Shown: positions 1 to 7,478 of the stretch, piece by piece | Layout of the letters: each line of letters starts with the position of its first letter | Numbering within the stretch: position 1 is the first letter of the stretch | From: Gemmatimonadota bacterium | GTDB taxonomy: Bacteria; Gemmatimonadota; Gemmatimonadetes; Gemmatimonadales; Gemmatimonadaceae | Length of the DNA stretch: 33,373 nucleotides | Direction of reading: 5' to 3' | Assembly (NCBI GenBank): GCA_947461225.1 | Contig: CANHJV010000026.1 | Span: 1-33,373, forward strand | Notes under the pieces: generated by a model | Told to the model about the DNA's origin: nothing | Database searches by the model: none | The model's input: the letters and a program-made list of their open reading frames with translations, nothing else | Program-made: the position numbers and the translations under genes

Positions 1-659
1 CGATTCATTTCCAGAATGACTTGCTTACCGAGCGGGCTCAGGCCGTTGTGCAGCCACACGCCGTCGCGTTCTCCGGTGTTCGAGTCGGAGAGCTGGCTGT
101 GGCCGTTGTGCGCCAGCGACATGTAGCGTCCGCCGCGATCGAAGAATTTCTTGACGTTCGTGAGGTCGGCACCGATCGGAAAGCCGTTCTCGACCCCGAT
201 GAAGATGACACGCTTGCCGGCCGCATGAATGCGGCGCGCATCGGCGGCGGTGTACGCGATTTCGGCGCGTGACGGCGCGAGCTGTTCCGTGAGTCGGTGA
301 ATCGCGTCGAACTTCTCGAGCGCCTGAGCGTTGGCACTCGCGAAGCCCTCGGCGTCGAGCTTCGGTGATTGCCCCACATAGACCACGAGGAACGCCCCGC
401 CGAGTCCGCCTTCTTCCATTTTGGCGAGGTCGACTTGGGTGCGTGGCAGTTTCTGCGTGTAGTTCGGGCCGCTGGCGGTGAAGTTGGTCGGCGCGATATC
501 CACGTGTGTATCGATGGACAACACGGCGGCATGTACGGCCTTCGCGTTGGCCATGACAGCGGCTTCATCGGTAACCGGTGTACGGCCCTGCGCGCTCAGC
601 AAGGATGGTGCGGCGACGCATCCAATGGCGGCATACCGCAGAGTGTTCGAGATCGGCAT
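1..659 (-). CDS. M19 family membrane dipeptidase (renal dipeptidase-like), 3' end cut by window
   Basis: Translating the complement from ATG at 659 gives 219 codons open to the window edge. The N-terminus looks like a signal peptide ending near LLSAQG (residues 20-25), so the enzyme is probably exported. Family M19 enzymes are dinuclear zinc dipeptidases that cleave L-X dipeptides, often with a D-residue at the C-terminal side. Visible marks are the zinc-binding pair IDTHVD (H52, D54), the bridging-glutamate segment FIGVENG (E157), MSLAHNGHSQLSDS around residue 180, and LSPLGKQVILEMNR at the edge. The last two match the family segments THN..ADS and GLT.FG..VV.EMNR. The remaining zinc histidines lie outside the window. 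It is divergent from the HPF-like gene with a 135-bp gap. No clear Shine-Dalgarno precedes the ATG. The family call is firm; the substrate is unknown. Confidence 0.88.
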   Translation of the reverse strand, partial: MPISNTLRYAAIGCVAAPSLLSAQGRTPVTDEAAVMANAKAVHAAVLSIDTHVDIAPTNFTASGPNYTQKLPRTQVDLAKMEEGGLGGAFLVVYVGQSPKLDAEGFASANAQALEKFDAIHRLTEQLAPSRAEIAYTAADARRIHAAGKRVIFIGVENGFPIGADLTNVKKFFDRGGRYMSLAHNGHSQLSDSNTGERDGVWLHNGLSPLGKQVILEMN

Positions 660-794
660 AAGGTGGAGTATCTGAGGGGGATGCGGGGTATATGGAGGAT
701 CGTTTCTCCTGGAGTCTACGCCCGAACGGTCAGACCCGCTGGTGCGGCACACGGTGTGCACTCCTCATTGGTTTCCCCCGGACAGCGAGAGAAC

Positions 795-1160
795 ATGCTC
801 ATTCAGCTGAATACGGACAATCATGTGGACGGACGGCACGAGGCGATGCGCGAGGTCGAGATAGATCTCAATCGGACGCTGGCCAGATTCTCGAGGCAGA
901 TCACCCGGATCGAAGTCCACTTCCGCGATACGAACGCGGACAAGTCCGGCGCCTCCGACAAGGAGTGCACCCTCGAAGCGCGCGTGTCAGGGCAGGACCC
1001 GACGGCGGTGACCCACGCGGCGCCTACGTTGTCGGCGGCCTTTCACGGCGCGCGCGACAAGCTCGTGCGGGTGCTCGACAAGCGTTTGGCCAAGCTGCGC
1101 CCGCCCAAGGGCATCGATCCGTACGAACGTCCCGCCGTCGACCAGGGGGCGTCGCTATGA
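795..1160 (+). CDS. HPF/RaiA-like ribosome-associated protein
   Basis: The 121-aa product starts at ATG 795, preceded by a weak GAGAGA. It has the beta-alpha-beta-beta-beta-alpha layout of the S30AE/RaiA (YfiA) domain: MLIQLNTDNHV opens the first strand, REVEIDLNRTLARFSRQ is the first helix, ITRIEVHFRDTN a strand, and a C-terminal basic helix runs from about residue 75 to 105 (HGARDKLVRVLDKRLAKL). Members bind the 30S decoding region and silence or protect idle ribosomes. The size corresponds to the short form without the C-terminal dimerisation domain of long HPF. The stop overlaps the next start in an ATGA, so it is translationally coupled to an eRF1-like protein, which supports a ribosome-related role. 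Sequence conservation is modest, so the exact subfamily is uncertain. Confidence 0.75.
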   Translation: MLIQLNTDNHVDGRHEAMREVEIDLNRTLARFSRQITRIEVHFRDTNADKSGASDKECTLEARVSGQDPTAVTHAAPTLSAAFHGARDKLVRVLDKRLAKLRPPKGIDPYERPAVDQGASL

Positions 1161-2320
1161 CGACGATGACGCCAACGGTCGAGCACTTCCCGGAATTGCT
1201 GGAGGATCGCGCGGGTCCCTGCGTGTCGATCTACCTCCCGACCGGTCGTCGCTTTCCCGAGTCGCAGCAGGACGTGGTGCGTTTCCGTAATCTGCTTCGG
1301 CAGGCCGAGTCGTCGTTGACCGATGTGATGGGTGCGGCCGATTTGCAGGCGTTCATGGTGCCCCTGCACGCGCTGGCCGATCGCGATCGGTTCTGGGCGC
1401 ATGCGCTCGACGGGGTCGCGGTGTTTCTGCACGCCGATTTCTACAAGGTCTACAAGCTCCAACGCACGGTACCCGAGCGCGCGATCGTCGCCGATTCGTT
1501 TCACATCAAGCCGCTGCTTCGGGTCTTGCAATCGGCCGATCGGTTTCAGTTGCTCGCGATCACGCGGGATCATGTGCGGCTGTTTCAGGGTAACCGCGAC
1601 GCCGTCGATGAAGTGGTGTTGCATGCGGCCGTCCCGCGCACCCTCATTGATGCGCTTGGCGCGGAAGTGACTGCGGCGCACACCGCGTTCAACTCCGTGG
1701 GGCAACTCGGACATGGTGGCGCGCAGATCGCGATGCACGCGGGATCTGGTTCGCGCAAAGACGAGATGGAGAAAGACACCGCGCGATTCTTCCGCGTGGT
1801 CGATCGCGCCATCATCGAGCATCACGCCAAGCACGCCGGTTTGCCGATGGTGTTAGCCGCGCTGCCCGAGCATCACGCGCTCTTTCGCGAGGTGAGCCAC
1901 AATACGCTGTTGTTACCCGAGGCGATTGCTGGCAATCCGGATGCGTTCTCACCTGAGGAGCTCCGACAGAAGGCGTGGGAGATTGTCGAGCCGCGTTACA
2001 CGGCGCGACTGCAGGGCTTCATGGATGAGTACGGGGCCGGACTGCCGCGCGGCCTCGCGTCAGACGCGCTGTCGGAGGTCGCCATGGCGGCGCTCGGCGG
2101 TCGCGTACGCACGCTCTTGGTGGACGACGATCGTGTCGTACCGGGACACGTAAACCGCACGACCGCGCATGTGTCACACGGCGCGTTGGCCGATACGCAC
2201 GTGGAAGATATTCTCGATGATCTCGCCGAGATCGTGCTGCGCATGGGCGGCGACGTGGTGATGGTGCCGCGCGATCGCATGCCGTCGATTACGGGCATCG
2301 CGGCGATCTATCGGTTCTAG
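1157..2320 (+). CDS. Bacterial archaeo-eukaryotic release factor-like protein (baeRF family)
   Basis: This 387-aa protein starts at the ATG of an ATGA overlap with the HPF-like gene. Its plan resembles bacterial eRF1-related (baeRF) proteins: an N-terminal segment CVSIYLPTGRRFP (22-34) leading into a charged helix, a middle strand-rich domain (GVAVFLHADF, 86-95; FQLLAITRDHVRLFQG, 130-145), a Gly/His-rich loop around GHGGAQ (185-190) followed by KDEMEKDTARFFRVVD, and a C-terminal domain ending MVPRDRMPSITGIAAIYRF. The C-terminal pattern of VRTLLVDDD and a final GIAAIYRF resembles the Pelota/eRF1 C domain. baeRFs have been described computationally as often neighbouring HPF genes and are predicted to act on the ribosome; a biochemical role is not settled. 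GHGGAQ resembles the eRF1 GGQ tip only loosely. The family call is likely; the sub-family number was not determined. Confidence 0.72.
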   Translation: MTTMTPTVEHFPELLEDRAGPCVSIYLPTGRRFPESQQDVVRFRNLLRQAESSLTDVMGAADLQAFMVPLHALADRDRFWAHALDGVAVFLHADFYKVYKLQRTVPERAIVADSFHIKPLLRVLQSADRFQLLAITRDHVRLFQGNRDAVDEVVLHAAVPRTLIDALGAEVTAAHTAFNSVGQLGHGGAQIAMHAGSGSRKDEMEKDTARFFRVVDRAIIEHHAKHAGLPMVLAALPEHHALFREVSHNTLLLPEAIAGNPDAFSPEELRQKAWEIVEPRYTARLQGFMDEYGAGLPRGLASDALSEVAMAALGGRVRTLLVDDDRVVPGHVNRTTAHVSHGALADTHVEDILDDLAEIVLRMGGDVVMVPRDRMPSITGIAAIYRF

Positions 2321-2344
2321 AGCAGCAACAGCAAACTGCAACAA

Positions 2345-2381
2345 CAACTGCAACAGCCAGAACACGGAGCTGTTGCAGTTG
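2345..2381. terminator. Hairpin between convergent genes, repeat-derived
   Basis: A perfect 13-bp stem (2345-2357 with 2369-2381) closes an 11-nt loop. It lies between the baeRF stop (2320) and the OmpA-like stop (2385), so it can end transcription from both sides. There is no long T tract on either strand. The loop and arms resemble parts of the palindrome at 24433-24616 (shared AACACGGAG and CAACTGC), so it may be a repeat reused as a terminator. Confidence 0.55.
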
Positions 2382-2384
2382 CTC

Positions 2385-3059
2385 TTAGTTGCCACCCTTC
2401 TTCAGCTCGGCCTTGTACGCGTCGCTCGCATAGATGGCGACTTCCACGCGACGGTTCTTCTGGTCGTCGGCGTTGGCGATCGGCTCCATTTCCCCGCGGC
2501 CTGAGGTGCGCAGTCGGTCACGCGCGATGCCTTGTGACACGAGGTAATCGGCGGTCGCGCGGGCCCGACGTTCGGAGAGCGCCTGGTTGTAGTTGTCGTC
2601 GCCCACCGCATCGGTGTGCCCGACGATCAGCAGCTCCGATTTCGGATATTCGGCAAGGCTCTGGGCGAGGTTGCGCAGGTTGCTTGCCGCGTCGCTGCGG
2701 ATTTTGTCGCTGTCGAAGTCGAATAGCAGACCGCTGGCGAAGGTGACCTGGATGCCCTCGCCTACCCGTTCCACCGCGGCACCGGCCACTTGCTGCTCGA
2801 TCTGCTTGGCCTGCTGGTCCATCTGATGGCCGATCACGGCCCCGATGGCGCCGCCGACGGCGGCACCAAGGATCGCGCCTTTGGCCGTCGAGCCGTTGTT
2901 GCGGCCGATCACGCCACCGGCCACGCCGCCGGCGGTGGCACCGATCACAGCCCCCTTTTCCTTTTGACTGAGACTGGCACAACCGCTCACGGTTGTGCTG
3001 GCCATCACCGCAAGCCATAACAGGCGCGTGTTCACGCGGCCGGTGCGTTTGGTCGTCAT
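2385..3059 (-). CDS. OmpA-family peptidoglycan-binding lipoprotein (YiaD-like)
   Basis: ATG at 3059 was chosen because GAGGGG lies about 6 nt upstream; an in-frame ATG at 3065 sits directly on that site. The 224-aa product has a lipoprotein signal with lipobox VSGC near residue 21. A glycine-zipper segment follows (GAVIGATAGGVAGGVIG and a second copy GAILGAAVGGAIGAVIG, roughly 27-70). The C-terminal OmpA domain contains FDFDSDKI, GHTDAVGDDNYN, LSERRA and NRRVEV, the residues that hold meso-diaminopimelate of peptidoglycan. It most likely anchors the outer membrane to the wall. The glycine zipper plus OmpA combination is the YiaD/YfiB-like arrangement. It stands alone, between a hairpin at 2345-2381 and one at 3079-3101. 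Confidence 0.93.
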   Translation of the reverse strand: MTTKRTGRVNTRLLWLAVMASTTVSGCASLSQKEKGAVIGATAGGVAGGVIGRNNGSTAKGAILGAAVGGAIGAVIGHQMDQQAKQIEQQVAGAAVERVGEGIQVTFASGLLFDFDSDKIRSDAASNLRNLAQSLAEYPKSELLIVGHTDAVGDDNYNQALSERRARATADYLVSQGIARDRLRTSGRGEMEPIANADDQKNRRVEVAIYASDAYKAELKKGGN

Positions 3060-3078
3060 GGGCATCCCCTCGTCGAAT

Positions 3079-3101
3079 GTGTGCCAGAGGGAATGGCACA
3101 C
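3079..3101 (-). terminator. Hairpin after the nucleoside-transport operon
   Basis: An 8-bp stem (GTGTGCCA at 3079-3086 with TGGCACAC at 3094-3101) and a 7-nt loop lie immediately downstream of the last permease stop (3103) on the minus strand and upstream of the OmpA-like start. No T tract follows, so it is a plausible but not classical terminator. Confidence 0.4.
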
Positions 3102-3102
3102 T

Positions 3103-4026
3103 TCATACCACGGGTCGCACGCCCCGCTTTCCCGTGACCGCCAACACTACCAGCGTGAGTACGTAGGGGACGGCCAGAAACAGCTGATAGGGAATGCCGG
3201 TCCAGCCCATCGACTGGAACAGCGTCTGGAGCGACGTGGCGGCGCCGAACAGTACGGCCGCTGCCGCCACCCCAAGCGGGCGCCACCGTCCCAACACCAC
3301 AATCGCGATCGCGATAAAGCCGCGTCCGGCTGACATCCCTTCCACGAACGTGCCCGCCTGCGCCAGCACCAGCGTGGCGCCGGCGATCCCTGCCATCGCG
3401 CCGGCAAAGAGCACCGCGTAGAACTGAGTGCGTCTCGGTGAGATCCCCGCGGCAAGGGCCGCCTGTGGGTATTCGCCCACGGCCCGTAGTGCCAGCCCGG
3501 CATGGGTCCGTTGCATCCACCACGCCAGCAGCGGGGCGATCAGGTACAGCGCGTAGGTCACCAACGGTTGCGCGAACAAGGCGCGACCGATCACCGGCAA
3601 CGCGGACAAAACAGGGATGGCGTGTGCGGCGGCCGTGGGGGTGGTCAGCGCCACCCCGCCCGATCCGTACACCGTGCGATACACGGTGCCGGTGAGCCCG
3701 AGCGCGAAGAGCGTGATCGCCGTGCCGGTGATGATCTGGTCGGCACGCAGTCCCACCGCGAACAGGGCGAATAGCGCGGAAACCAGCAATCCGGCCACGG
3801 CGCCCGCCGCAAAGCCACCAGCCACGCCGATTGCTCCGGCCGCGATCGTGGCACTGAGCGCCCCCACGATGATCGAGCCCTCGAGTCCGATGTTGATCAC
3901 ACCGGCCCGTTCGCTCACACTCTCGCCGAGCGCCGCATACGCCAGCGGTGTCGCGGTGCGCACCGTTGCCTCCAGCAGGCTAGCACCCAGGGCCAGCGCC
4001 CCCACGCTCACGGTCACGTCTTGCAT
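3103..4026 (-). CDS. BMP-type ABC transporter permease (second subunit)
   Basis: This is a 307-aa polytopic protein of the BPD_transp_2 class. It starts at ATG 4026 inside a TGATG overlap with the upstream permease stop. About eight hydrophobic segments are visible, and the hallmark of this permease class, VINIGLEGSIIVGA, is near residues 43-56. A cytoplasmic loop with LRAVGEYPQAALAAGI contacts the ATPase in relatives, and FIAIAIVVLGRWRPLG is conserved toward the end. Together with the preceding permease, the double ATPase and a BMP-family lipoprotein it forms the inner-membrane channel of a nucleoside importer comparable to Bacillus NupNOPQ (YufNOPQ). It is the last gene of the operon and is followed by a hairpin. 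Confidence 0.92.
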   Translation of the reverse strand: MQDVTVSVGALALGASLLEATVRTATPLAYAALGESVSERAGVINIGLEGSIIVGALSATIAAGAIGVAGGFAAGAVAGLLVSALFALFAVGLRADQIITGTAITLFALGLTGTVYRTVYGSGGVALTTPTAAAHAIPVLSALPVIGRALFAQPLVTYALYLIAPLLAWWMQRTHAGLALRAVGEYPQAALAAGISPRRTQFYAVLFAGAMAGIAGATLVLAQAGTFVEGMSAGRGFIAIAIVVLGRWRPLGVAAAAVLFGAATSLQTLFQSMGWTGIPYQLFLAVPYVLTLVVLAVTGKRGVRPVV

Positions 4027-5072
4027 CAGGTGCCCGTCTCGTCGGGGCGCGCGGGCCGCCAGCGATCGGCCGCCAACACCAGCAGAATCAGCAGCGCCTC
4101 CACTACCGACACCACGACACTCGGCACGCCAGCATCGCGCTGCATCGCATTCGCCCCCGCTTCGAGCGCGCCGAACAGCAGCGCCGTGGCCAAAACCCCT
4201 AGGGGATGCAATCGCGCCAGCAAGGCCACCGCGATGGCCGTGTACCCGTAGCCCGGCGAGAAGTTCTCGTATAACGCGTAGGTGATGCCGGTGTATTCCA
4301 CCGAGCCCGCTAATCCGGCCAGCAATCCGCTCACAAGGAACGCGCCGAACATGGTGCGCGGCACATCGATGCGACCGGCACTGGCCGCCGCGGCGGAGGT
4401 GGCACCCACGGCGCGTAACCGGAATCCGCTGGCCGTACTGCGCAGCCACCACCAGATACCCACGGCCACGATCACGACCAACAGCACGCCGGCGTGTAGA
4501 CGCGTTCCCTCGAGCAGCACCGGCATCTGCAAGGCAGGCGCGAGTGTCGCCGACTGTGGATTCACCCGCGTGGGTTCTTGCAACGGACCACGCACCAGCC
4601 AGCCGGTGAGATATTGCGCGACAAAATTCAGCATGATGGTACTGATCACTTCCAGTACACCGAATCGCAGACGTAAGGCGCCCGCGATCGCGGCCCACAC
4701 ACCACCGGCCATCGCACCCGACACTAGCATCACGGGAATCCCGATGATCCATGGCACACCAACCAGCGAACCACTCATCGCGGTGGCCGCTGCCGCGCCA
4801 ACCAAGAGTTGTCCTTCGGCGCCGATGTTGAGAATACCCGCACGGAACGCCACCGACACCGCGAGCCCCGCCAGCGCCAACGGCACCATGCGTACGAGCG
4901 TGGCCGATGTGATGGCGTAATACGATCCGAAGGCCCCGCGGATCATCGCCGACAAGGCGGGGATGACCTCGTGTCCCGTCGCGATCAACAGCATGGCCAG
5001 CATCGTGATCGCGATCGCCAGCAGGAGCAGCACGCGTGCCGTCCTCGTGGCGAACGAGCGCAGCGCCGTCAT
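4026..5072 (-). CDS. BMP-type ABC transporter permease (first subunit)
   Basis: This 348-aa protein starts at ATG 5072 within an ATGA overlap with the ATPase gene. One N-terminal membrane segment (VLLLLAIAITMLAMLLIA) precedes a short periplasmic stretch and about eight more helices. The motif ILNIGAEGQLLVGA near residues 80-93 is the counterpart of VINIGLEGS in the partner subunit and identifies the permease family of simple-sugar and nucleoside importers. LRAVGATSAAAASAGI is the coupling loop to the ATPase, and GYGYTAIAVALLARLHPLG is typical of the C-terminal half. A one-base overlap with the next permease gene suggests tight coupling and equal dosage. The exact substrate cannot be read from this subunit. 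Confidence 0.92.
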   Translation of the reverse strand: MTALRSFATRTARVLLLLAIAITMLAMLLIATGHEVIPALSAMIRGAFGSYYAITSATLVRMVPLALAGLAVSVAFRAGILNIGAEGQLLVGAAAATAMSGSLVGVPWIIGIPVMLVSGAMAGGVWAAIAGALRLRFGVLEVISTIMLNFVAQYLTGWLVRGPLQEPTRVNPQSATLAPALQMPVLLEGTRLHAGVLLVVIVAVGIWWWLRSTASGFRLRAVGATSAAAASAGRIDVPRTMFGAFLVSGLLAGLAGSVEYTGITYALYENFSPGYGYTAIAVALLARLHPLGVLATALLFGALEAGANAMQRDAGVPSVVVSVVEALLILLVLAADRWRPARPDETGT

Positions 5073-6628
5073 GCGCCGGTTCCGGCCGTCATTCCGTCAA
5101 TCACGCCGCCGCCGCCGCTCAACATCGCGCGACCGAGGGCATCGCGATGCTTCACACTCTCGGTCAGGGTGCCGTCGTGCATTGCGAACACGCGATCGGC
5201 CAACAGCACCACTTCATCGAGATCGCTGCTGTACACCACGATGGCCATCCCTGCGTCGCGCGCCGCCCGCAGTGCCCGATGTACCGCATCGGTGGCCACG
5301 AAGTCCAAGCCGCGTGATGGATTCTCGACCACAAGCGCCTCGCGGGCCGCCTCGAGTTCACGTCCCAGCACGAGCTTCTGCTGGTTGCCGCCGGAGAGCG
5401 TTCTCGCCACGGCATTGGCGCCCGAGGCGCGCACGTCGAATCGTTGCAGCAAGGCCGATGTGCGCGCGCGAAACTCGTTCCAGTCCACCACGCCGCGTCG
5501 TGCGCCGGCACCCTGCAGGGCGGTATTCTCGAACAGCGGCGCGTCGAGCAGCAGCGCGTCGCGATGTCGATCTTCCGGCACAAAGCCCACGCTCTGTGGA
5601 ATGACACGGCTGCCCGATGTGGGCGAGAGGCGGCCGGCCAATACGCGCAACAGCTCATGCTGCCCCGCGCCTTCCACCGCGCCGATGCCAACGATCTCGC
5701 CGGCCCGCACCTGCAGCGTGGCCGATCGCACGCGCGCTACGCCGTTGGCATCGCGCACCGAGACTGCATCGAGCGCGATCACGGTCGGTCGTGCGGTTTG
5801 GGGTACGCTGGCCGTTGCCTCGTGGTGTACCATGCGCGCCGCTGCGTCCCGTGCGTGGCCGGTGTCGCTACCGGTGCGTGCATCGACCGTCCGCACTGTC
5901 GCGCCGCCCAGCATCGCATCGGCCACTCGCGCCTGATCGGTGTCGCGCGCGGGCGTGGTGAGCACCGTGCGTCCCCGGTGTAACACCGTGATGTCGTCGG
6001 CCACCGCCAGCGCATCGCGCAACTTGTGCGTGATAAGCACCACCGCGTTGCCGGCATCCGCATACCCGCGAATCCAGCGCAGCAACTCCGCGGCCTCGGC
6101 CGGCGCCAGCACGGCGGTGGGTTCGTCGAGAATGAGCAGCGTCACGTCGCGCGCGAGCGCCTTCACGATTTCGCAGCGCTGCTGTGCCCCAACGGGCAAG
6201 TCCTGCACGCGGGCGTTGGGGTCGAGGACAAGTCCCGCCCGTGCGGCCACGTCACGCACGCGATCCGCCGCCTGTTGCGGATCAAACCCGCCATGTCCGC
6301 CGAGTGCGATGTTCTCGGCTACGGTCATACTGGGCACCAGCGTGAAATGCTGGTGCACCATGCCGATGCCGTTGGCCAAGGCGTCCGACGGCGACCGCAT
6401 CGTGATCGGCGCACCGCGCCAGTGCATCACACCCTGCTGTGCGCGCAACAGTCCGAACACCACGCGCATGAGCGTCGTCTTGCCGGCACCATTTTCACCG
6501 AGCAGGGCGTGCACGCTGCCGGCGTGGACCTGCAGCGACGCGCCATCGAGCGCGCGCACGCCACCGAACGTGTGCGCAATGCCGTTCAGCGAGAGCAGCA
6601 CGGCGCCCGTCGGCGCAGTCGTCACCAT
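5069..6628 (-). CDS. Double ABC ATPase of a nucleoside (BMP-type) importer
   Basis: This is a 519-aa fusion of two ABC ATPase domains, starting at ATG 6628 ten bases after the Nif3 stop, without an obvious Shine-Dalgarno. The first half has a full Walker A (GENGAGKTT, about residues 44-52), a variant signature LPVGAQQR, Walker B LLILDEPTAVL and switch ITHK. The second half has a degenerate Walker A (GAVEGAGQ), an intact signature LSGGNQQK and VVENPSRGLD at Walker B. This asymmetry is usual in the sugar and nucleoside ATPases of this family (RbsA/YufO type). A 30-residue Ala/Thr/His-rich linker (about 280-310) joins the halves. It powers the two permeases encoded directly downstream with 4-bp and 1-bp overlaps. 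Confidence 0.94.
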   Translation of the reverse strand: MVTTAPTGAVLLSLNGIAHTFGGVRALDGASLQVHAGSVHALLGENGAGKTTLMRVVFGLLRAQQGVMHWRGAPITMRSPSDALANGIGMVHQHFTLVPSMTVAENIALGGHGGFDPQQAADRVRDVAARAGLVLDPNARVQDLPVGAQQRCEIVKALARDVTLLILDEPTAVLAPAEAAELLRWIRGYADAGNAVVLITHKLRDALAVADDITVLHRGRTVLTTPARDTDQARVADAMLGGATVRTVDARTGSDTGHARDAAARMVHHEATASVPQTARPTVIALDAVSVRDANGVARVRSATLQVRAGEIVGIGAVEGAGQHELLRVLAGRLSPTSGSRVIPQSVGFVPEDRHRDALLLDAPLFENTALQGAGARRGVVDWNEFRARTSALLQRFDVRASGANAVARTLSGGNQQKLVLGRELEAAREALVVENPSRGLDFVATDAVHRALRAARDAGMAIVVYSSDLDEVVLLADRVFAMHDGTLTESVKHRDALGRAMLSGGGGVIDGMTAGTGA

Positions 6629-6638
6629 CGCGTGGGGA

Positions 6639-7475
6639 TCACGATCCCGTGGGGAGGTACAGGAAGGTCCAGGGGAGTCCGAAGCGCGTTTCGAGGAACG
6701 CACCGAGTGCCTGAACGCCCAGCGTCTCCGTGGCATAATGCCCGGCATACACGACGCAGAGGTCATGCTCGATGGCATCGACCGTCGTATGGTGCGGTCC
6801 CTCACCCACGATGAGGGTATCCACGCCGCGATCGCGGGCTTCACGCAGTGTTTCGGATGATGCGCCGCCTCCGGTGCAGATGGCCCACCGATGCGTGCGA
6901 CGGCCCTGCACAGGAATCGAGGTGCGCACGGTGCCGCCGTAGCGGGCCGAGAACGCCTGGACGCGATGCACCAGGTCGTCGGTGGGCTCGTTGGCCGTGC
7001 CGGTGACGCCGATGTCTACCGTCTTGAAACGGGCGAAGCCACCATCGGGCGCCAGTCCCAAGGCCTGGGCCAAGCGCACGTTGTTGCCATGCTGGGCGTG
7101 CAGATCCAGCGGCAGATGCGACGAGTACACCGCGAGTCCACTGGCGAGCATCGAGCGGAACTTCTCGTACTGCATCCCGACCAGCGGCTGTGCGCCACTC
7201 CAGAACAGACCGTGGTGCACGATCAGGAGGTCGGCTCCCGAGATGACCGCTTCGGCAATGGCGGCCCGCGACGCATCGACCGCCACCGCGACACGATGCA
7301 CGGTGCCCGGGTTGGCGATCTGGAGGCCGTTCATCGCCCCCGGATAGTCGGGGATGTCACGGGTGCGCAGTTCGGCGTCGAGCGCCGACACGATGTCGCG
7401 CAGCGGCACGGACGGCAGGGTGCTGCCGTTCCCGCTGGCCGACGCGAGAATACGATCCGTCGCTGGCGTGGACAT
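6639..7475 (-). CDS. Nif3-like dinuclear metal-centre protein (YbgI/YqfO family)
   Basis: The 278-aa protein starts at ATG 7475, three bases after the stop of the BMP lipoprotein gene. Nif3 signatures are DYPGAMNGLQIAN, the metal-binding LLIVHHGLFW (about residues 83-92), VYSSHLPLDLHAQHGNN (about 115-131), VGEGPHHT and AGHYATET near the C-terminus, which supply the remaining metal ligands. It is the short form without the inserted PII-like domain. Family members form toroidal hexamers with a dinuclear metal site; a GTP cyclohydrolase I type 2 annotation is widespread but weakly supported. Placement in the middle of a nucleoside ABC operon, between the binding protein and ATPase, suggests a role in handling the imported compound. 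That link is inference from context only. Confidence 0.92.
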   Translation of the reverse strand: MSTPATDRILASASGNGSTLPSVPLRDIVSALDAELRTRDIPDYPGAMNGLQIANPGTVHRVAVAVDASRAAIAEAVISGADLLIVHHGLFWSGAQPLVGMQYEKFRSMLASGLAVYSSHLPLDLHAQHGNNVRLAQALGLAPDGGFARFKTVDIGVTGTANEPTDDLVHRVQAFSARYGGTVRTSIPVQGRRTHRWAICTGGGASSETLREARDRGVDTLIVGEGPHHTTVDAIEHDLCVVYAGHYATETLGVQALGAFLETRFGLPWTFLYLPTGS

Positions 7476-7478
7476 CGC

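Noticed and set aside
1043..1834. A 263-aa open frame on the minus strand
   Set aside because: It is antisense to the baeRF-like gene, which is supported by the operon overlap and family features.
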